A stretch of 38,233 bases of DNA from Clostridiales bacterium. GTDB taxonomy: Bacteria; Bacillota; Clostridia; TANB77; CAG-508. The stretch lies in NCBI GenBank assembly GCA_003534295.1, contig DPDV01000019.1, positions 1 to 38,233 of the forward strand. The letters run 5' to 3'. Position 1 is the stretch's first letter; every line of letters begins with the position of its first letter. A model generated the notes under the pieces. It ran no database searches. It saw only the letters and a program-made list of their open reading frames with translations, and had not been told where the DNA came from. A program made the position numbers and the translations under genes. Positions 15,882-23,716 of this stretch are shown in pieces.

Positions 15882-16541
15882 TTATAATAATCTTGTATCA
15901 TTAATTATTAATTCAAACCATATATTTAAATATTTAGCAGCATGTTTACTCATCATAGTTCTTTCCATAAATATTTCAAAATAATCTAAAACTGGAGATA
16001 TTTTTGTATCTATTGTTAAATCCAAGGTAACTTTTCTATCTTCTTTATTGATTATAAACTTTGAATCTGTTACGGCATAATTTACTCTGTGGTGTATTCC
16101 AAATCTAGATATATTATTATCTGTAACTCTATCTCTATGCACATCTGATTTATCTGCCAATATTATTGCAGCTGATATATCACTTACTGCATTTCCTGTA
16201 TTTTCATCATGATTTCCTATCGCAGTCATAATTTCTGTTCTATCTTCTATTGGCATTCCCATTTCTTTTAATATTTCGTATGCCAATATTGCACCTGAAT
16301 GTGCGTGGTCAACCCTATTAATGCAATTTCCTATATCATGCATATACCCTGCTATTCTAGCTAATTCTATTCTATCTTTTGGATATCCCAATATTTCTAA
16401 TAAGTCGCCTGCTCTTTGTGCCACAATATTTATATGCCTCTCTGAATGTTCTGTATATCCTAATGCGTCTAATTGCCTTTGTCCACTTTTTATAAGGGCT
16501 TCTATCTCCTTGTTGTTTTTCACATCTTGTAGTGTTATCAT
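15882..16541 (-). CDS. HD-domain phosphohydrolase
   Basis: 219-residue HD-superfamily enzyme. The metal-binding set is complete: HSERHINIVAQ, AGYMHDIGNC, the NRVDHAHSG histidines, and AIGNHDENTG, followed by ILADKSDVHRDRV. A double-histidine, wide-set pattern like this is typical of phosphohydrolases acting on nucleotides or cyclic nucleotides, but no substrate is evident. AAAGGAGGAG precedes the ATG. It is the first gene of the HD-secD-secF operon, behind a promoter with a large palindrome. Confidence 0.88.
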   Translation of the reverse strand: MITLQDVKNNKEIEALIKSGQRQLDALGYTEHSERHINIVAQRAGDLLEILGYPKDRIELARIAGYMHDIGNCINRVDHAHSGAILAYEILKEMGMPIEDRTEIMTAIGNHDENTGNAVSDISAAIILADKSDVHRDRVTDNNISRFGIHHRVNYAVTDSKFIINKEDRKVTLDLTIDTKISPVLDYFEIFMERTMMSKHAAKYLNIWFELIINDTRLL

Positions 16542-16555
16542 AGTCTCCTCCTTTA

Positions 16556-16584
16556 TTTTAAGATTTTATATTAAAATCTTAAAA
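16556..16584. repeat. 13-bp-arm perfect palindrome over the operon promoter
   Basis: TTTTAAGATTTTA, a TAT spacer, then TAAAATCTTAAAA: a perfect 13-bp-arm inverted repeat covering the -10 element of the HD-secD promoter and the start of its leader. It could be an operator or a stem at the 5' end of the mRNA. Confidence 0.6.
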
Positions 16585-16591
16585 ATATCAA
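16563..16591 (-). promoter_or_regulatory. Promoter of the HD-secD-secF operon
   Basis: Minus-strand TTGATA, 17 bases, TAAAAT, about 25 bases upstream of the HD gene's start codon. The -10 lies inside the palindrome. Confidence 0.65.
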
Positions 16592-16680
16592 CCTATTTTG
16601 AAAAATTTATCAATTATGTTTGTATATTTCCTTTGCCAAGTGTGTATATTAAAAATATATATTATTGGTAGGAGGTTTTT

Positions 16681-16851
16681 ATGAATAAAAAAAGAGTATG
16701 CGAGATTTTAAAAAGTAAAGAAAAGTATGATGTTTTTTATGATAATCGTCCTGTTTGGATTCAAGAAATTGATGGCAATAATATTGCCAAAGTCGGCTTT
16801 GTAGACAAGGTTGAAGAAAGAGATGTATATTTAAAAGATTTATATGAATAA
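16681..16851 (+). CDS. sspH: H-type small acid-soluble spore protein
   Basis: 56 residues, MNKKRVCEILKSKEKYDVFY at the start. The layout matches H-type small acid-soluble spore proteins: an N-terminal helix with R-x-x-E-I-L, then the conserved RPVWIQEI phrase, then KVGFVDK and a short acidic tail. These small proteins are packed in the spore core. GTAGGAGG stands seven bases before the ATG. It is divergent from the HD-secD operon and ends before a clear hairpin. The recognition relies on the RPVWI core and length, so it is a good but not certain match. Together with ytxC it suggests a sporulating lineage. Confidence 0.8.
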   Translation: MNKKRVCEILKSKEKYDVFYDNRPVWIQEIDGNNIAKVGFVDKVEERDVYLKDLYE

Positions 16852-16895
16852 TTATTATATTTGTTATTACTGTTGTAAGTTAAGTTGTACAAAAT

Positions 16896-16920
16896 GAAGT
16901 GAACCTCATCAGTTCACTTC
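16896..16920. terminator. Terminator hairpin between sspH and the S41 protease gene
   Basis: GAAGTGAAC pairs perfectly with GTTCACTTC around CTCATCA. T-tracts on both sides are moderate (AAAATCATTTTT for plus; ATTTTGT for minus), so it may serve the converging sspH and protease genes. Confidence 0.7.
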
Positions 16921-16951
16921 AAAATCATTTTTAATATTTTTGATTGTATTT

Positions 16952-18163
16952 TTATTTTAATGTTTCTATTGCTTTCTGTAATTGTGTATCTTTTTCTTCT
17001 GGAATAGTTGTTTTATTCTTGTATTCTTCTGGCACGTCAACTTTTATGTTTGGTTCTATTCCGACTTTATTTATTTTGTAATACTTTGGTGTATAATATT
17101 CATTAGTTGTTATTTTCAAACCACTTCCATCAGCCAAAGTGTGTATAGTTTGAATTACACCTTTTCCATAAGTTATTGTTCCAATAATTGTAGCTTTTTC
17201 ATTATCCTTTAACGCTCCAGTCATTATTTCAGAGGCACTTGCTGAATATTCATTTGTTAAAACTACTATTGGCATATTTATTATGGGATCTTTATCGTTC
17301 TTTGTTATTTTTTCATTTTCATTTTTGTCTTTTGTTATTAATAAAGTGTCTCCCTTATCTGTAATCAATTTCAATATGTTAATTGCCTCATCAACTATGC
17401 CTCCACCATTATTTCTTATATCAATTATTAACTTTTCAATGCCTTGTTTTTTTAATTCCTTATATTTTTGTGTGAATTCATCAGCACAACCACCATCAAA
17501 ATCAGATATATAAATATATCCTATATTATCTTTTAATACTTTTGTATTTATATGACTTATTAATATTTTCTTTCTTTCAACCTCTATTTCAAAAGTCTCT
17601 TTTTCTCCTCTTTTTATTTCTAATTTAACTTTAGTTCCTGCTTTTCCTTTTATTTTGTTAGAAACTTCTGTTATTGTATCTAATGTATAACCCTCTCCAT
17701 CCACCTTTGTAATAATATCTCCTGCTAATATGCCAGCTTGCTCTGCTGGTGAATTCTCCATAGGTTTTAACACTACTATGGTTTGCTTTTCTTTGTCAAC
17801 CAACATATATATGCCAATTCCGACATAATTGCCATTTGTTGTATCCATAAGCTTTTCCATTTCTTCTTTTGTATAATATTCTGTGTATGGATCACCTAAA
17901 GCTTCCACATATCCTTTTAGTGCTCCTTCTACTAATGTTTCGTCATCAATTTCGCCTAAGTATTCTTTTTCCAATACTTTCCTAAAACTTGCCAAAGTTT
18001 CATCAAGACCTGTTACTTCTCCGTCTGTTATTTTTACATATTTAATCCCATTTTTAGCTATCGCTTTATAAACTGTAACACTTGTTATCAAAAATGTAAT
18101 TATTACAGTTATTACAACTAACATTAACGATTTATAAATTTTTTCTTCTCTTTCTTCTTTCAT
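16952..18163 (-). CDS. S41 C-terminal processing protease with PDZ domain
   Basis: Membrane-anchored serine protease of the CtpA/CtpB family. An N-terminal membrane segment (about residues 12-35) is followed by a CTP domain, a PDZ domain (YVGIGIYMLVDK through GILAGDIITKVDG), and the S41 catalytic core. The catalytic Ser is in EYSASASEIMTGALKD and the Lys in TITYGKGVIQT, with IDIRNNGGG before them. I start at the ATG at 18163, about ten bases after GGGAGG; the TTG further up lies in the ribosome site. 403 residues. It follows three M23 peptidases and ftsEX on the same strand, consistent with a role in regulating cell-wall hydrolases. Confidence 0.93.
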   Translation of the reverse strand: MKEEREEKIYKSLMLVVITVIITFLITSVTVYKAIAKNGIKYVKITDGEVTGLDETLASFRKVLEKEYLGEIDDETLVEGALKGYVEALGDPYTEYYTKEEMEKLMDTTNGNYVGIGIYMLVDKEKQTIVVLKPMENSPAEQAGILAGDIITKVDGEGYTLDTITEVSNKIKGKAGTKVKLEIKRGEKETFEIEVERKKILISHINTKVLKDNIGYIYISDFDGGCADEFTQKYKELKKQGIEKLIIDIRNNGGGIVDEAINILKLITDKGDTLLITKDKNENEKITKNDKDPIINMPIVVLTNEYSASASEIMTGALKDNEKATIIGTITYGKGVIQTIHTLADGSGLKITTNEYYTPKYYKINKVGIEPNIKVDVPEEYKNKTTIPEEKDTQLQKAIETLK

Positions 18164-18252
18164 TAAGTTTTTTCCTCCCAAAACTGTTTTTTATTATTAT
18201 ACTCTTTACAAAAATTTATAGAAGTCAAATATTGCTCAATTGGCCTAAGTAA

Positions 18253-19413
18253 TTACGTTGGTTCATTTACATACAAAAGTGGATTTACTGTATAGCCATT
18301 TATTCTAACTTCAAAGTGAAGATGTGGTCCAGTTGAATTGCCTGTAGAACCTACTTCCATAATCAAATCTCCCTGTTTTACTTGTTTGTGCAATGTTGTT
18401 AATATTGCTTGACCATGTCCATAAAGAGTAGATACACCATCGCCATGGTTTATTATAACACAATTTCCATATCCACCAAGCCATCCGGCATATGAAACAT
18501 ATCCATCCATTGCTGCCACAACAGGGGTACCAAAGTATGCATTACCTATATCAATTCCAGAATGATAGTGTACAATTCCAGAAATTGGATGTTCTCTTTG
18601 TTCATAGTAAGAAGTAATAGCCGTTCCTTCTTTTGCTACTGGCCATATCATGTTTCCACCAGTATATTGAATTGGTAAAAATTCTTCTCCTGATGCTTGT
18701 GCTATTAAACCTTGTATTCTATAAACTTCTTTTTTATATTCTGTTATTTCTTTTTGTAATTCTTTTTCTGCTTTTGTTAGTTTACTTGCTTGAGCTTTTT
18801 GTAATATTTTTTTATTGGTCAGTATTGTTGTTGTTTGCTCTTTTTTTGCCTTTACTGTTCTTATTTCTTTTTGCTGTTTTTCCAATTTTGTTTTTGTTTC
18901 TTCTAATTCATTTTTTTCTCGTTCTATTTGTTCTATATATAAATTATCATATTCCACTATTTGTCTCATTAAAAAATATGAAGAAATAAATTCTGTTAAA
19001 CTTTTTGATGAAAGCAATACATCTAAATATGTTACATCTCCAGCTTTATACATTTCCACTAATCTATCTCTTAAGATTTCCTCTCTTGTTTCACAGTCTT
19101 CTTGAGCTATTTCTATTTTATCTATGGCATTATCTATTGATTTTTGCAATTTGCTTATCTGTGCTTCATACTTTGTTAAGTTTGTTTCATACTGCAATAT
19201 TTCATCTTCTAGCTTTTGTATTTCTAAGAGCGCGGTTGTTAATTCTTCTTTTACATATTCTAATTGTTTATTTTTTTGGTTTAACCTTTCAGAAACTTCT
19301 TTTTTTTGTTTATCTAAGTCTACCATGTTTATGGCAATACTTTTATCTATTAACATCATGCATAACATCAAAATACTTATTATTAAAAGTATTCTTTTCA
19401 AAGTTTCTTTCAT
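18253..19413 (-). CDS. Secreted coiled-coil M23 murein peptidase, copy A
   Basis: 386 residues. Signal or anchor segment (about 8-26), a long coiled coil (about 30-250) and a C-terminal LytM/M23 zinc peptidase domain. The catalytic set is intact: H-S-G-I-D, the HGDGVSTLYGH strand and HLHFEVR. The PcsB/CwlO-type coiled-coil part is of the sort that FtsEX controls. It is the most divergent of three tandem paralogues (for example CETREEILRDRLVEMYKAGD where the others read LLEDRLVAIYMAGN). GGAGGAG precedes the ATG. Likely a peptidoglycan endopeptidase or amidase activated through FtsEX. Confidence 0.9.
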   Translation of the reverse strand: MKETLKRILLIISILMLCMMLIDKSIAINMVDLDKQKKEVSERLNQKNKQLEYVKEELTTALLEIQKLEDEILQYETNLTKYEAQISKLQKSIDNAIDKIEIAQEDCETREEILRDRLVEMYKAGDVTYLDVLLSSKSLTEFISSYFLMRQIVEYDNLYIEQIEREKNELEETKTKLEKQQKEIRTVKAKKEQTTTILTNKKILQKAQASKLTKAEKELQKEITEYKKEVYRIQGLIAQASGEEFLPIQYTGGNMIWPVAKEGTAITSYYEQREHPISGIVHYHSGIDIGNAYFGTPVVAAMDGYVSYAGWLGGYGNCVIINHGDGVSTLYGHGQAILTTLHKQVKQGDLIMEVGSTGNSTGPHLHFEVRINGYTVNPLLYVNEPT

Positions 19414-19456
19414 CTCTCTCCTCCGTTCTTTTTATTTTTAGTAATTTCTTCGAAGT

Positions 19457-19481
19457 GCAGGCGATTAAAATCGCCCCTACA
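19457..19481. repeat. REP-like small inverted repeat
   Basis: GCAGGCGATTAAAATCGCCC: a GC-rich hairpin (GGCGAT/ATCGCC) in an otherwise AT-rich gap. Similar GTAGGGGCGA-type hairpins occur as dispersed repeats in Clostridia. It is a single copy in this window, so its dispersed nature is not shown here. Confidence 0.4.
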
Positions 19482-19561
19482 TTTTTCATAGATTACTTTT
19501 ACACTATCTTTTTATTTAGTGGTTATATTTTGGTTGTTACAATCCACTATATAATGTAATT

Positions 19562-19584
19562 GGGTCAGTGGTTTTTACTGACCC
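19562..19584. terminator. Possible terminator hairpin between M23 copies A and B
   Basis: GGGTCAGT pairs with ACTGACCC around GGTTTTT, 20 bases after the stop of copy B. No clean T-tract follows on the minus strand, so termination efficiency is doubtful. It may allow copy A to be expressed separately. Confidence 0.45.
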
Positions 19585-19605
19585 TATTACTATTATATCA
19601 TTTTT

Positions 19606-20742
19606 TTATACAAAATCCAATGGATTTTTAACTTCTGCATTATAAAAGAAATTCCATGCATCCGCCCTTCCTGAGCTTAGATACCTTACTTCAAAGTGCA
19701 AATGCGGTCCTGTTGAACCACCAGTATTTCCAGAAAGTGCTATTCTTTCCCCTCTTGCAACTCTTTGCCCCACACTAACTAATTGCTCATTCAAGTGACC
19801 ATATAACGTTATATATCCATTTCCATGATTTATTGCTATATAATATCCATAACCACCTGTATCATATGTACGAATTATAACTTCTCCTGCTTCTGCTGCT
19901 ATTACTGGTGTATACTCATCTGCACCAATATCTATGCCTTTGTGCATTCTTCCCCAGCGCCATCCTACATAAGAGGTTATATAATACTCTCCTGGAATAG
20001 GCCATTCCATTTGTCCACCGCTATATGTTGACTCGTAATTACTATTTTCAAATGCCTTTGCTAATTCTTCTTCCATTTTGTCTATTGAATTTTGATATTC
20101 TTCTATTTTATCTTTTAATGATTTTTCTTCTGCTGATAAATTATCTGCCTTCTCTTGTCTTGTTGCTCTTTTGCTTTTTAATTCATTATTTTTATCTTCT
20201 ATTTCCCTTTTAGCAGTATCTATTTCTTTTTTCTCGTTTTCCATTTTTTGTTTTGTAGATTGAATTTTATTTTCTTGTTCTTCTATTGTTTCTAGTAACT
20301 TGTTGTCCGCTTCTGCCAATTGTTGTACCATATAATAATTTGATATTAGGCTTGTTATGTCTTCTGAAGATAATAACACGTCTAAATATGTAGTATTTCC
20401 TGCCATATATATAGCTACCAATCTGTCTTCTAACAGTTTCTCTTTTTCCGCATGTTCTTTTTGTAGATTTTCTATCTCTATTTCGCTATTTTTTATAGAT
20501 GCATTAAGTTCTTCTATTTTTCCTTCTAACTGTCCTATTTCCTTTTCATATTCTGATATTTCAGCATCTAATTCACAAATTGCATCTAATTCTATTGATA
20601 ATTCTTCTTTAATATCTGTATGCTTTTCCTCTGTTTCTTTTTTTTGCTGTTTCAATTCATCTATAGTATTTGCAAATACACACATACCAAAACTTTGTAT
20701 TATTGCAATTATTAATACTACAGCAATTATTCTTTTTTTCAT
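19606..20742 (-). CDS. Secreted coiled-coil M23 murein peptidase, copy B
   Basis: 378 residues from the ATG at 20742 (MKKRIIAVVL), with AAAAGGAATGG before it; the open frame continues 24 codons upstream without a ribosome site. Signal peptide (about 1-24) ending near VFA, coiled coil (about 25-245), then an M23 domain with HKGIDIGAD, GYITLYGHL and HLHFEVR intact. A short insert (SSGRADAWNFFYNA) lies between HLHFEV and the final NPLDFV. It is closely related to copy C (shared LVAIYMAG and TTYLDVLL motifs, QQLA), pointing to a more recent duplication of B and C. Confidence 0.92.
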   Translation of the reverse strand: MKKRIIAVVLIIAIIQSFGMCVFANTIDELKQQKKETEEKHTDIKEELSIELDAICELDAEISEYEKEIGQLEGKIEELNASIKNSEIEIENLQKEHAEKEKLLEDRLVAIYMAGNTTYLDVLLSSEDITSLISNYYMVQQLAEADNKLLETIEEQENKIQSTKQKMENEKKEIDTAKREIEDKNNELKSKRATRQEKADNLSAEEKSLKDKIEEYQNSIDKMEEELAKAFENSNYESTYSGGQMEWPIPGEYYITSYVGWRWGRMHKGIDIGADEYTPVIAAEAGEVIIRTYDTGGYGYYIAINHGNGYITLYGHLNEQLVSVGQRVARGERIALSGNTGGSTGPHLHFEVRYLSSGRADAWNFFYNAEVKNPLDFV

Positions 20743-20779
20743 ATATTTTCCATTCCTTTTATTATATATATTCACATTT

Positions 20780-21922
20780 TTATACATAATCCATAGGGTT
20801 TTTAGGCACTCCATTTATTATTACCTCAAAATGTACATGTGCTCCTGTTGAAGAACCTGTAGAACCCATTTCTGCAATTGCTTGTCCTCTTTTTACATGT
20901 TGTCCTATGCTTACATTTATTGCTTGGCAATGAGCATATAAGGTTGTTAGTCCATCACTGTGATTTATTTGGACATAGTTTCCATATCCTCCGCCACATC
21001 CACATGACCAGCTCTTTCCATAATTATGTGTACAACCTCTATTGGTATCTACCACAACGCCATCTTCTGCCGCAACTATTGTAGCTCCATAGTCTCCACC
21101 TATGTCCACACCTTTGTGACCTATATATGTTCCCCATATTGGATGCCATCTATATCCAAATGGTGAAGTTATCCAATCTTTTCCATATCCAGTAAGTGGC
21201 CATCTTAATTGCCCCGAATATACATCTCCATCTGTTCTTGAACCAGAATCATATATCTTTTGTAATTCTGCCTCCATGTCATCTATTTCCTTTTGTATTT
21301 TCTTTTGATCAGAATTAAGATTATCGACTTTAGTTTGCTTTTCTTGTTTGCTTGCCTTTAATGCATTATTTTTGTTATCAATTTCTGTTTTGGCAGTATT
21401 CACTTCATTTTTTTCGTTTTCAAATTTTGTCTTTGCTTCCTGCATAGTTTTTTCTTGATTTTCTATTGAAGTTAATAATTCATTATCTGCTTGTGCTAAT
21501 TGTTGTACCAAATAGTAGTTAGATATTAAACTAGTTAAATCTTCTGATGCTAATAAAACATCTAAATATGTAGTTTCTCCTGCCATATATATAGCAACCA
21601 ATCTATCTTTTAATAATTTTTCTTTTTCCTCATACTCTTTTTGTAGCTTTTCTATTTGTTCCTGTTTATCTTTTATTGAAATTTCTAATCTGTTTATTTT
21701 ATATTTTAACTCTTTTATATCGTCTTCATATTGACTTATTTTGGCTGTTAAATCTTGTATTTCCTGTAGAGCTTCATCTTTTTCTTTTTTTATTTGCTCT
21801 ATTTCGTTTTCCTTCTGTCCAATTCCTTCTTTTAGTTCTCCTTCTCTACTTGCAAATGAAACTCCGCAGAAAAGCGTTGTAATTATTAAAATTAAAATAA
21901 TACATAACATTTTTCTTTTCAT
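20780..21922 (-). CDS. Secreted coiled-coil M23 murein peptidase, copy C
   Basis: 380 residues. Signal peptide (about 1-26), coiled coil (about 28-235) and an M23 domain with HKGVDIGGD, GLTTLYAHC and HVHFEVI intact. Its M23 domain carries an extra Cys/Gly-rich loop (RGCTHNYGKSWSCGCGGG) not seen in A or B, perhaps stabilised by a disulfide. Its start is only seven bases after the ftsX stop, with GGAGG inside the ftsX end, so it is translated as part of the ftsEX operon. This is the copy most directly linked to FtsEX and is the probable cognate hydrolase. Confidence 0.93.
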   Translation of the reverse strand: MKRKMLCIILILIITTLFCGVSFASREGELKEGIGQKENEIEQIKKEKDEALQEIQDLTAKISQYEDDIKELKYKINRLEISIKDKQEQIEKLQKEYEEKEKLLKDRLVAIYMAGETTYLDVLLASEDLTSLISNYYLVQQLAQADNELLTSIENQEKTMQEAKTKFENEKNEVNTAKTEIDNKNNALKASKQEKQTKVDNLNSDQKKIQKEIDDMEAELQKIYDSGSRTDGDVYSGQLRWPLTGYGKDWITSPFGYRWHPIWGTYIGHKGVDIGGDYGATIVAAEDGVVVDTNRGCTHNYGKSWSCGCGGGYGNYVQINHSDGLTTLYAHCQAINVSIGQHVKRGQAIAEMGSTGSSTGAHVHFEVIINGVPKNPMDYV

Positions 21923-21929
21923 AAATAGA

Positions 21930-22829
21930 TTATACCTCCAAATATTTTTTCATCGATATAGCACTACCAATTGTTCCAATTCCTATTCCTAGTACTAAAT
22001 ATACTATAATTAATAAATTAAACATATCTGAAAATGTTAATAAATTCAAGCTAACGCGCACACCTGCTAATGATGTAATTATTTTTTCTGCAACAGAATT
22101 ATATGTAATCCCTAAAATTAATACTGTTATAAACGATGAAATAATGCCAATTAAAATACCTTCTACCATAAATGGCCATCTAATAAATCCATTTGTTGCT
22201 CCCACATATTTCATTATAGATATTTCTTTTCTTCTTGCATGTACCGTTAATTTTATCGTATTCGAAATTATAAATATAGATACAAATATTAATATTACTA
22301 ATATTACACCAGAAATAGTTTTTACTCCATTTGCTATCTTAATTAATGCACTTATTGTGTCATCACTTGTTTGTATCTCTAATACATTCTCGAATTTATT
22401 GATCTCTTCTCGAACATCTTTACTTTTCTCTAAGTTTGTAAGAGTAACAACATAAGATGCTGGAAACGGATTATCTTCTTCATATGATTTAACCAAGCCT
22501 GGCGTTTTCTTAAACACAGATTTCATTTGGTTTAAAGCCTCTTCTTTAGATTTATATGTTACATTATTCACATATTCTATACCTCTTATTTTGGCTTCTA
22601 AATCCTTTTCTTCTTCTTGGGTTGCATTTTTATTTATAAATACTTGCATACCTTGTTGTGCTTCTATTTCGTTTATAACATGATTAACATTTTCTCCTAT
22701 TACAAAAAATATACCAAACACAAACATTGTTGCAAACATAATTATTAATGATGCCATTGTGGATTTTTTGTTCTTAAAAAAGTTTCTAAACCCTTCTCCT
22801 ATTAAATACCCTAGTACACTATATTTCAC
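21930..22829 (-). CDS. ftsX: Cell-division membrane protein FtsX (GTG start)
   Basis: Permease-like half of FtsEX, which transmits ATP binding in FtsE to periplasmic or surface cell-wall hydrolases. Four membrane segments: one near residue 23-45, then a large external domain (about 45-165), then three near 170-195, 220-245 and 265-290. I choose the GTG at 22829 (MKYSVLGYLIGEGFRNFF), eight bases after AAGGTGG, because it matches the family start; an ATG eight codons earlier has no good ribosome site. It overlaps the end of ftsE by 11 bases. About 299 residues. Confidence 0.93.
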   Translation of the reverse strand: MKYSVLGYLIGEGFRNFFKNKKSTMASLIIMFATMFVFGIFFVIGENVNHVINEIEAQQGMQVFINKNATQEEEKDLEAKIRGIEYVNNVTYKSKEEALNQMKSVFKKTPGLVKSYEEDNPFPASYVVTLTNLEKSKDVREEINKFENVLEIQTSDDTISALIKIANGVKTISGVILVILIFVSIFIISNTIKLTVHARRKEISIMKYVGATNGFIRWPFMVEGILIGIISSFITVLILGITYNSVAEKIITSLAGVRVSLNLLTFSDMFNLLIIVYLVLGIGIGTIGSAISMKKYLEV

Positions 22830-23505
22830 TATTATAACCACCTTTTTTATCATCTCTTATGATGTTACCCTCTTCTATTTGGATAACTCTTTTCTTCATT
22901 CTATCTACTATATCTTTAGCATGCGTTGCTACTACAACTGTTGTTCCTCTTGCGTTTATATCATTTAAAAGAGTCATAATATCCCAAGCAGTTTCTGGGT
23001 CTAGATTTCCTGTTGGTTCGTCTGCTATTAGCATTGATGGATTATTAACCAAAGCTCTTGCTAAAGCTACTCTTTGTTGTTCTCCTCCTGAAAGTTCATT
23101 TGGATAAACCTTTGCTTTATGACTTAGTCCTACTAATGATAACACCATTGGTACTTGTCTTCTTATATGTTTTGGTGTTGCTCTAACTATGTACATTGCA
23201 TAGGCAACATTATCATATACTGTTTTATCTGGTAATAGCCTAAAGTCTTGAAAAACCACTCCCATGCTTCTTCTTAAGTATGGAACCCTACTTGGTTTTA
23301 AGAAAGTTGTGTCTCTTCCATTTATTATAATATTACCCTTAGTTGGTTCTTCTTCTTTAAGTATTAACTTAATAAGTGTTGATTTGCCAGAGCCCGAACT
23401 TCCTACTAAGAAAGCAAACTCCCCCTTGTCTATTACAAAATTTGCATTATGAACTGCTTCTGTTCCTGTATCATATGTTTTGCTAACATTTCTAAATTCA
23501 ATCAT
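22819..23505 (-). CDS. ftsE: Cell-division ATP-binding protein FtsE
   Basis: Cytoplasmic ATPase that pairs with FtsX at the membrane. Walker A GSSGSGKST, Q-loop MGVVFQDFRLLP (typical FtsE), signature LSGGEQQRVALARA, Walker B MLIADEPTGNLD, and switch VATHAKD. 228 residues. The C-terminal VIQIEEGNIIRDD is the normal FtsE end. AAGGAG precedes its ATG. First gene of a co-linear cell-wall locus with ftsX, three M23 peptidases and an S41 protease. Confidence 0.96.
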   Translation of the reverse strand: MIEFRNVSKTYDTGTEAVHNANFVIDKGEFAFLVGSSGSGKSTLIKLILKEEEPTKGNIIINGRDTTFLKPSRVPYLRRSMGVVFQDFRLLPDKTVYDNVAYAMYIVRATPKHIRRQVPMVLSLVGLSHKAKVYPNELSGGEQQRVALARALVNNPSMLIADEPTGNLDPETAWDIMTLLNDINARGTTVVVATHAKDIVDRMKKRVIQIEEGNIIRDDKKGGYNSEI

Positions 23506-23550
23506 GTGTATCTCCTTAACGTTTTATACATTTTGTTTTTATTCGTAATT

Positions 23551-23579
23551 ATCATAACAATAAAATCCTTTATTTGCAA
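23551..23579 (-). promoter_or_regulatory. Promoter of the ftsEX operon
   Basis: Minus-strand TTGCAA, 17 bases, TATGAT, about 45 bases upstream of the ftsE start. Confidence 0.7.
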
Positions 23580-23677
23580 TAGTTTTTTTTATAAAAAAAT
23601 GTACTTTTTTAGGTATTTATTACTATTTATAGCCTTTTTCTCTATTTTATATACTTTTATAAATTTCACAAGAAATT

Positions 23678-23714
23678 CACAAAAAGTACCAAAATTATTC
23701 TGGTACTTTTTGTG
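23678..23714. terminator. Terminator hairpin after the transketolase genes
   Basis: CACAAAAAGTACCA pairs perfectly with TGGTACTTTTTGTG (14 bp). It starts three bases after the transketolase stop on the minus strand; the T-rich arm and weak downstream T-tract make it a moderate terminator, with TTTT following on the plus side. Confidence 0.75.
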
Positions 23715-23716
23715 TT

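Noticed and set aside
14777..15904. Several overlapping plus-strand frames opposite the SecD gene
   Set aside because: They arise from the Lys/Glu/Ile-rich codons of SecD read backwards and show only Ser/Phe-rich sequence without a start signal.
18633..19559. Long plus-strand hydrophobic frames opposite M23 copy A
   Set aside because: Leu/Phe-rich mirror images of coiled-coil codons; no ribosome site and no family features.
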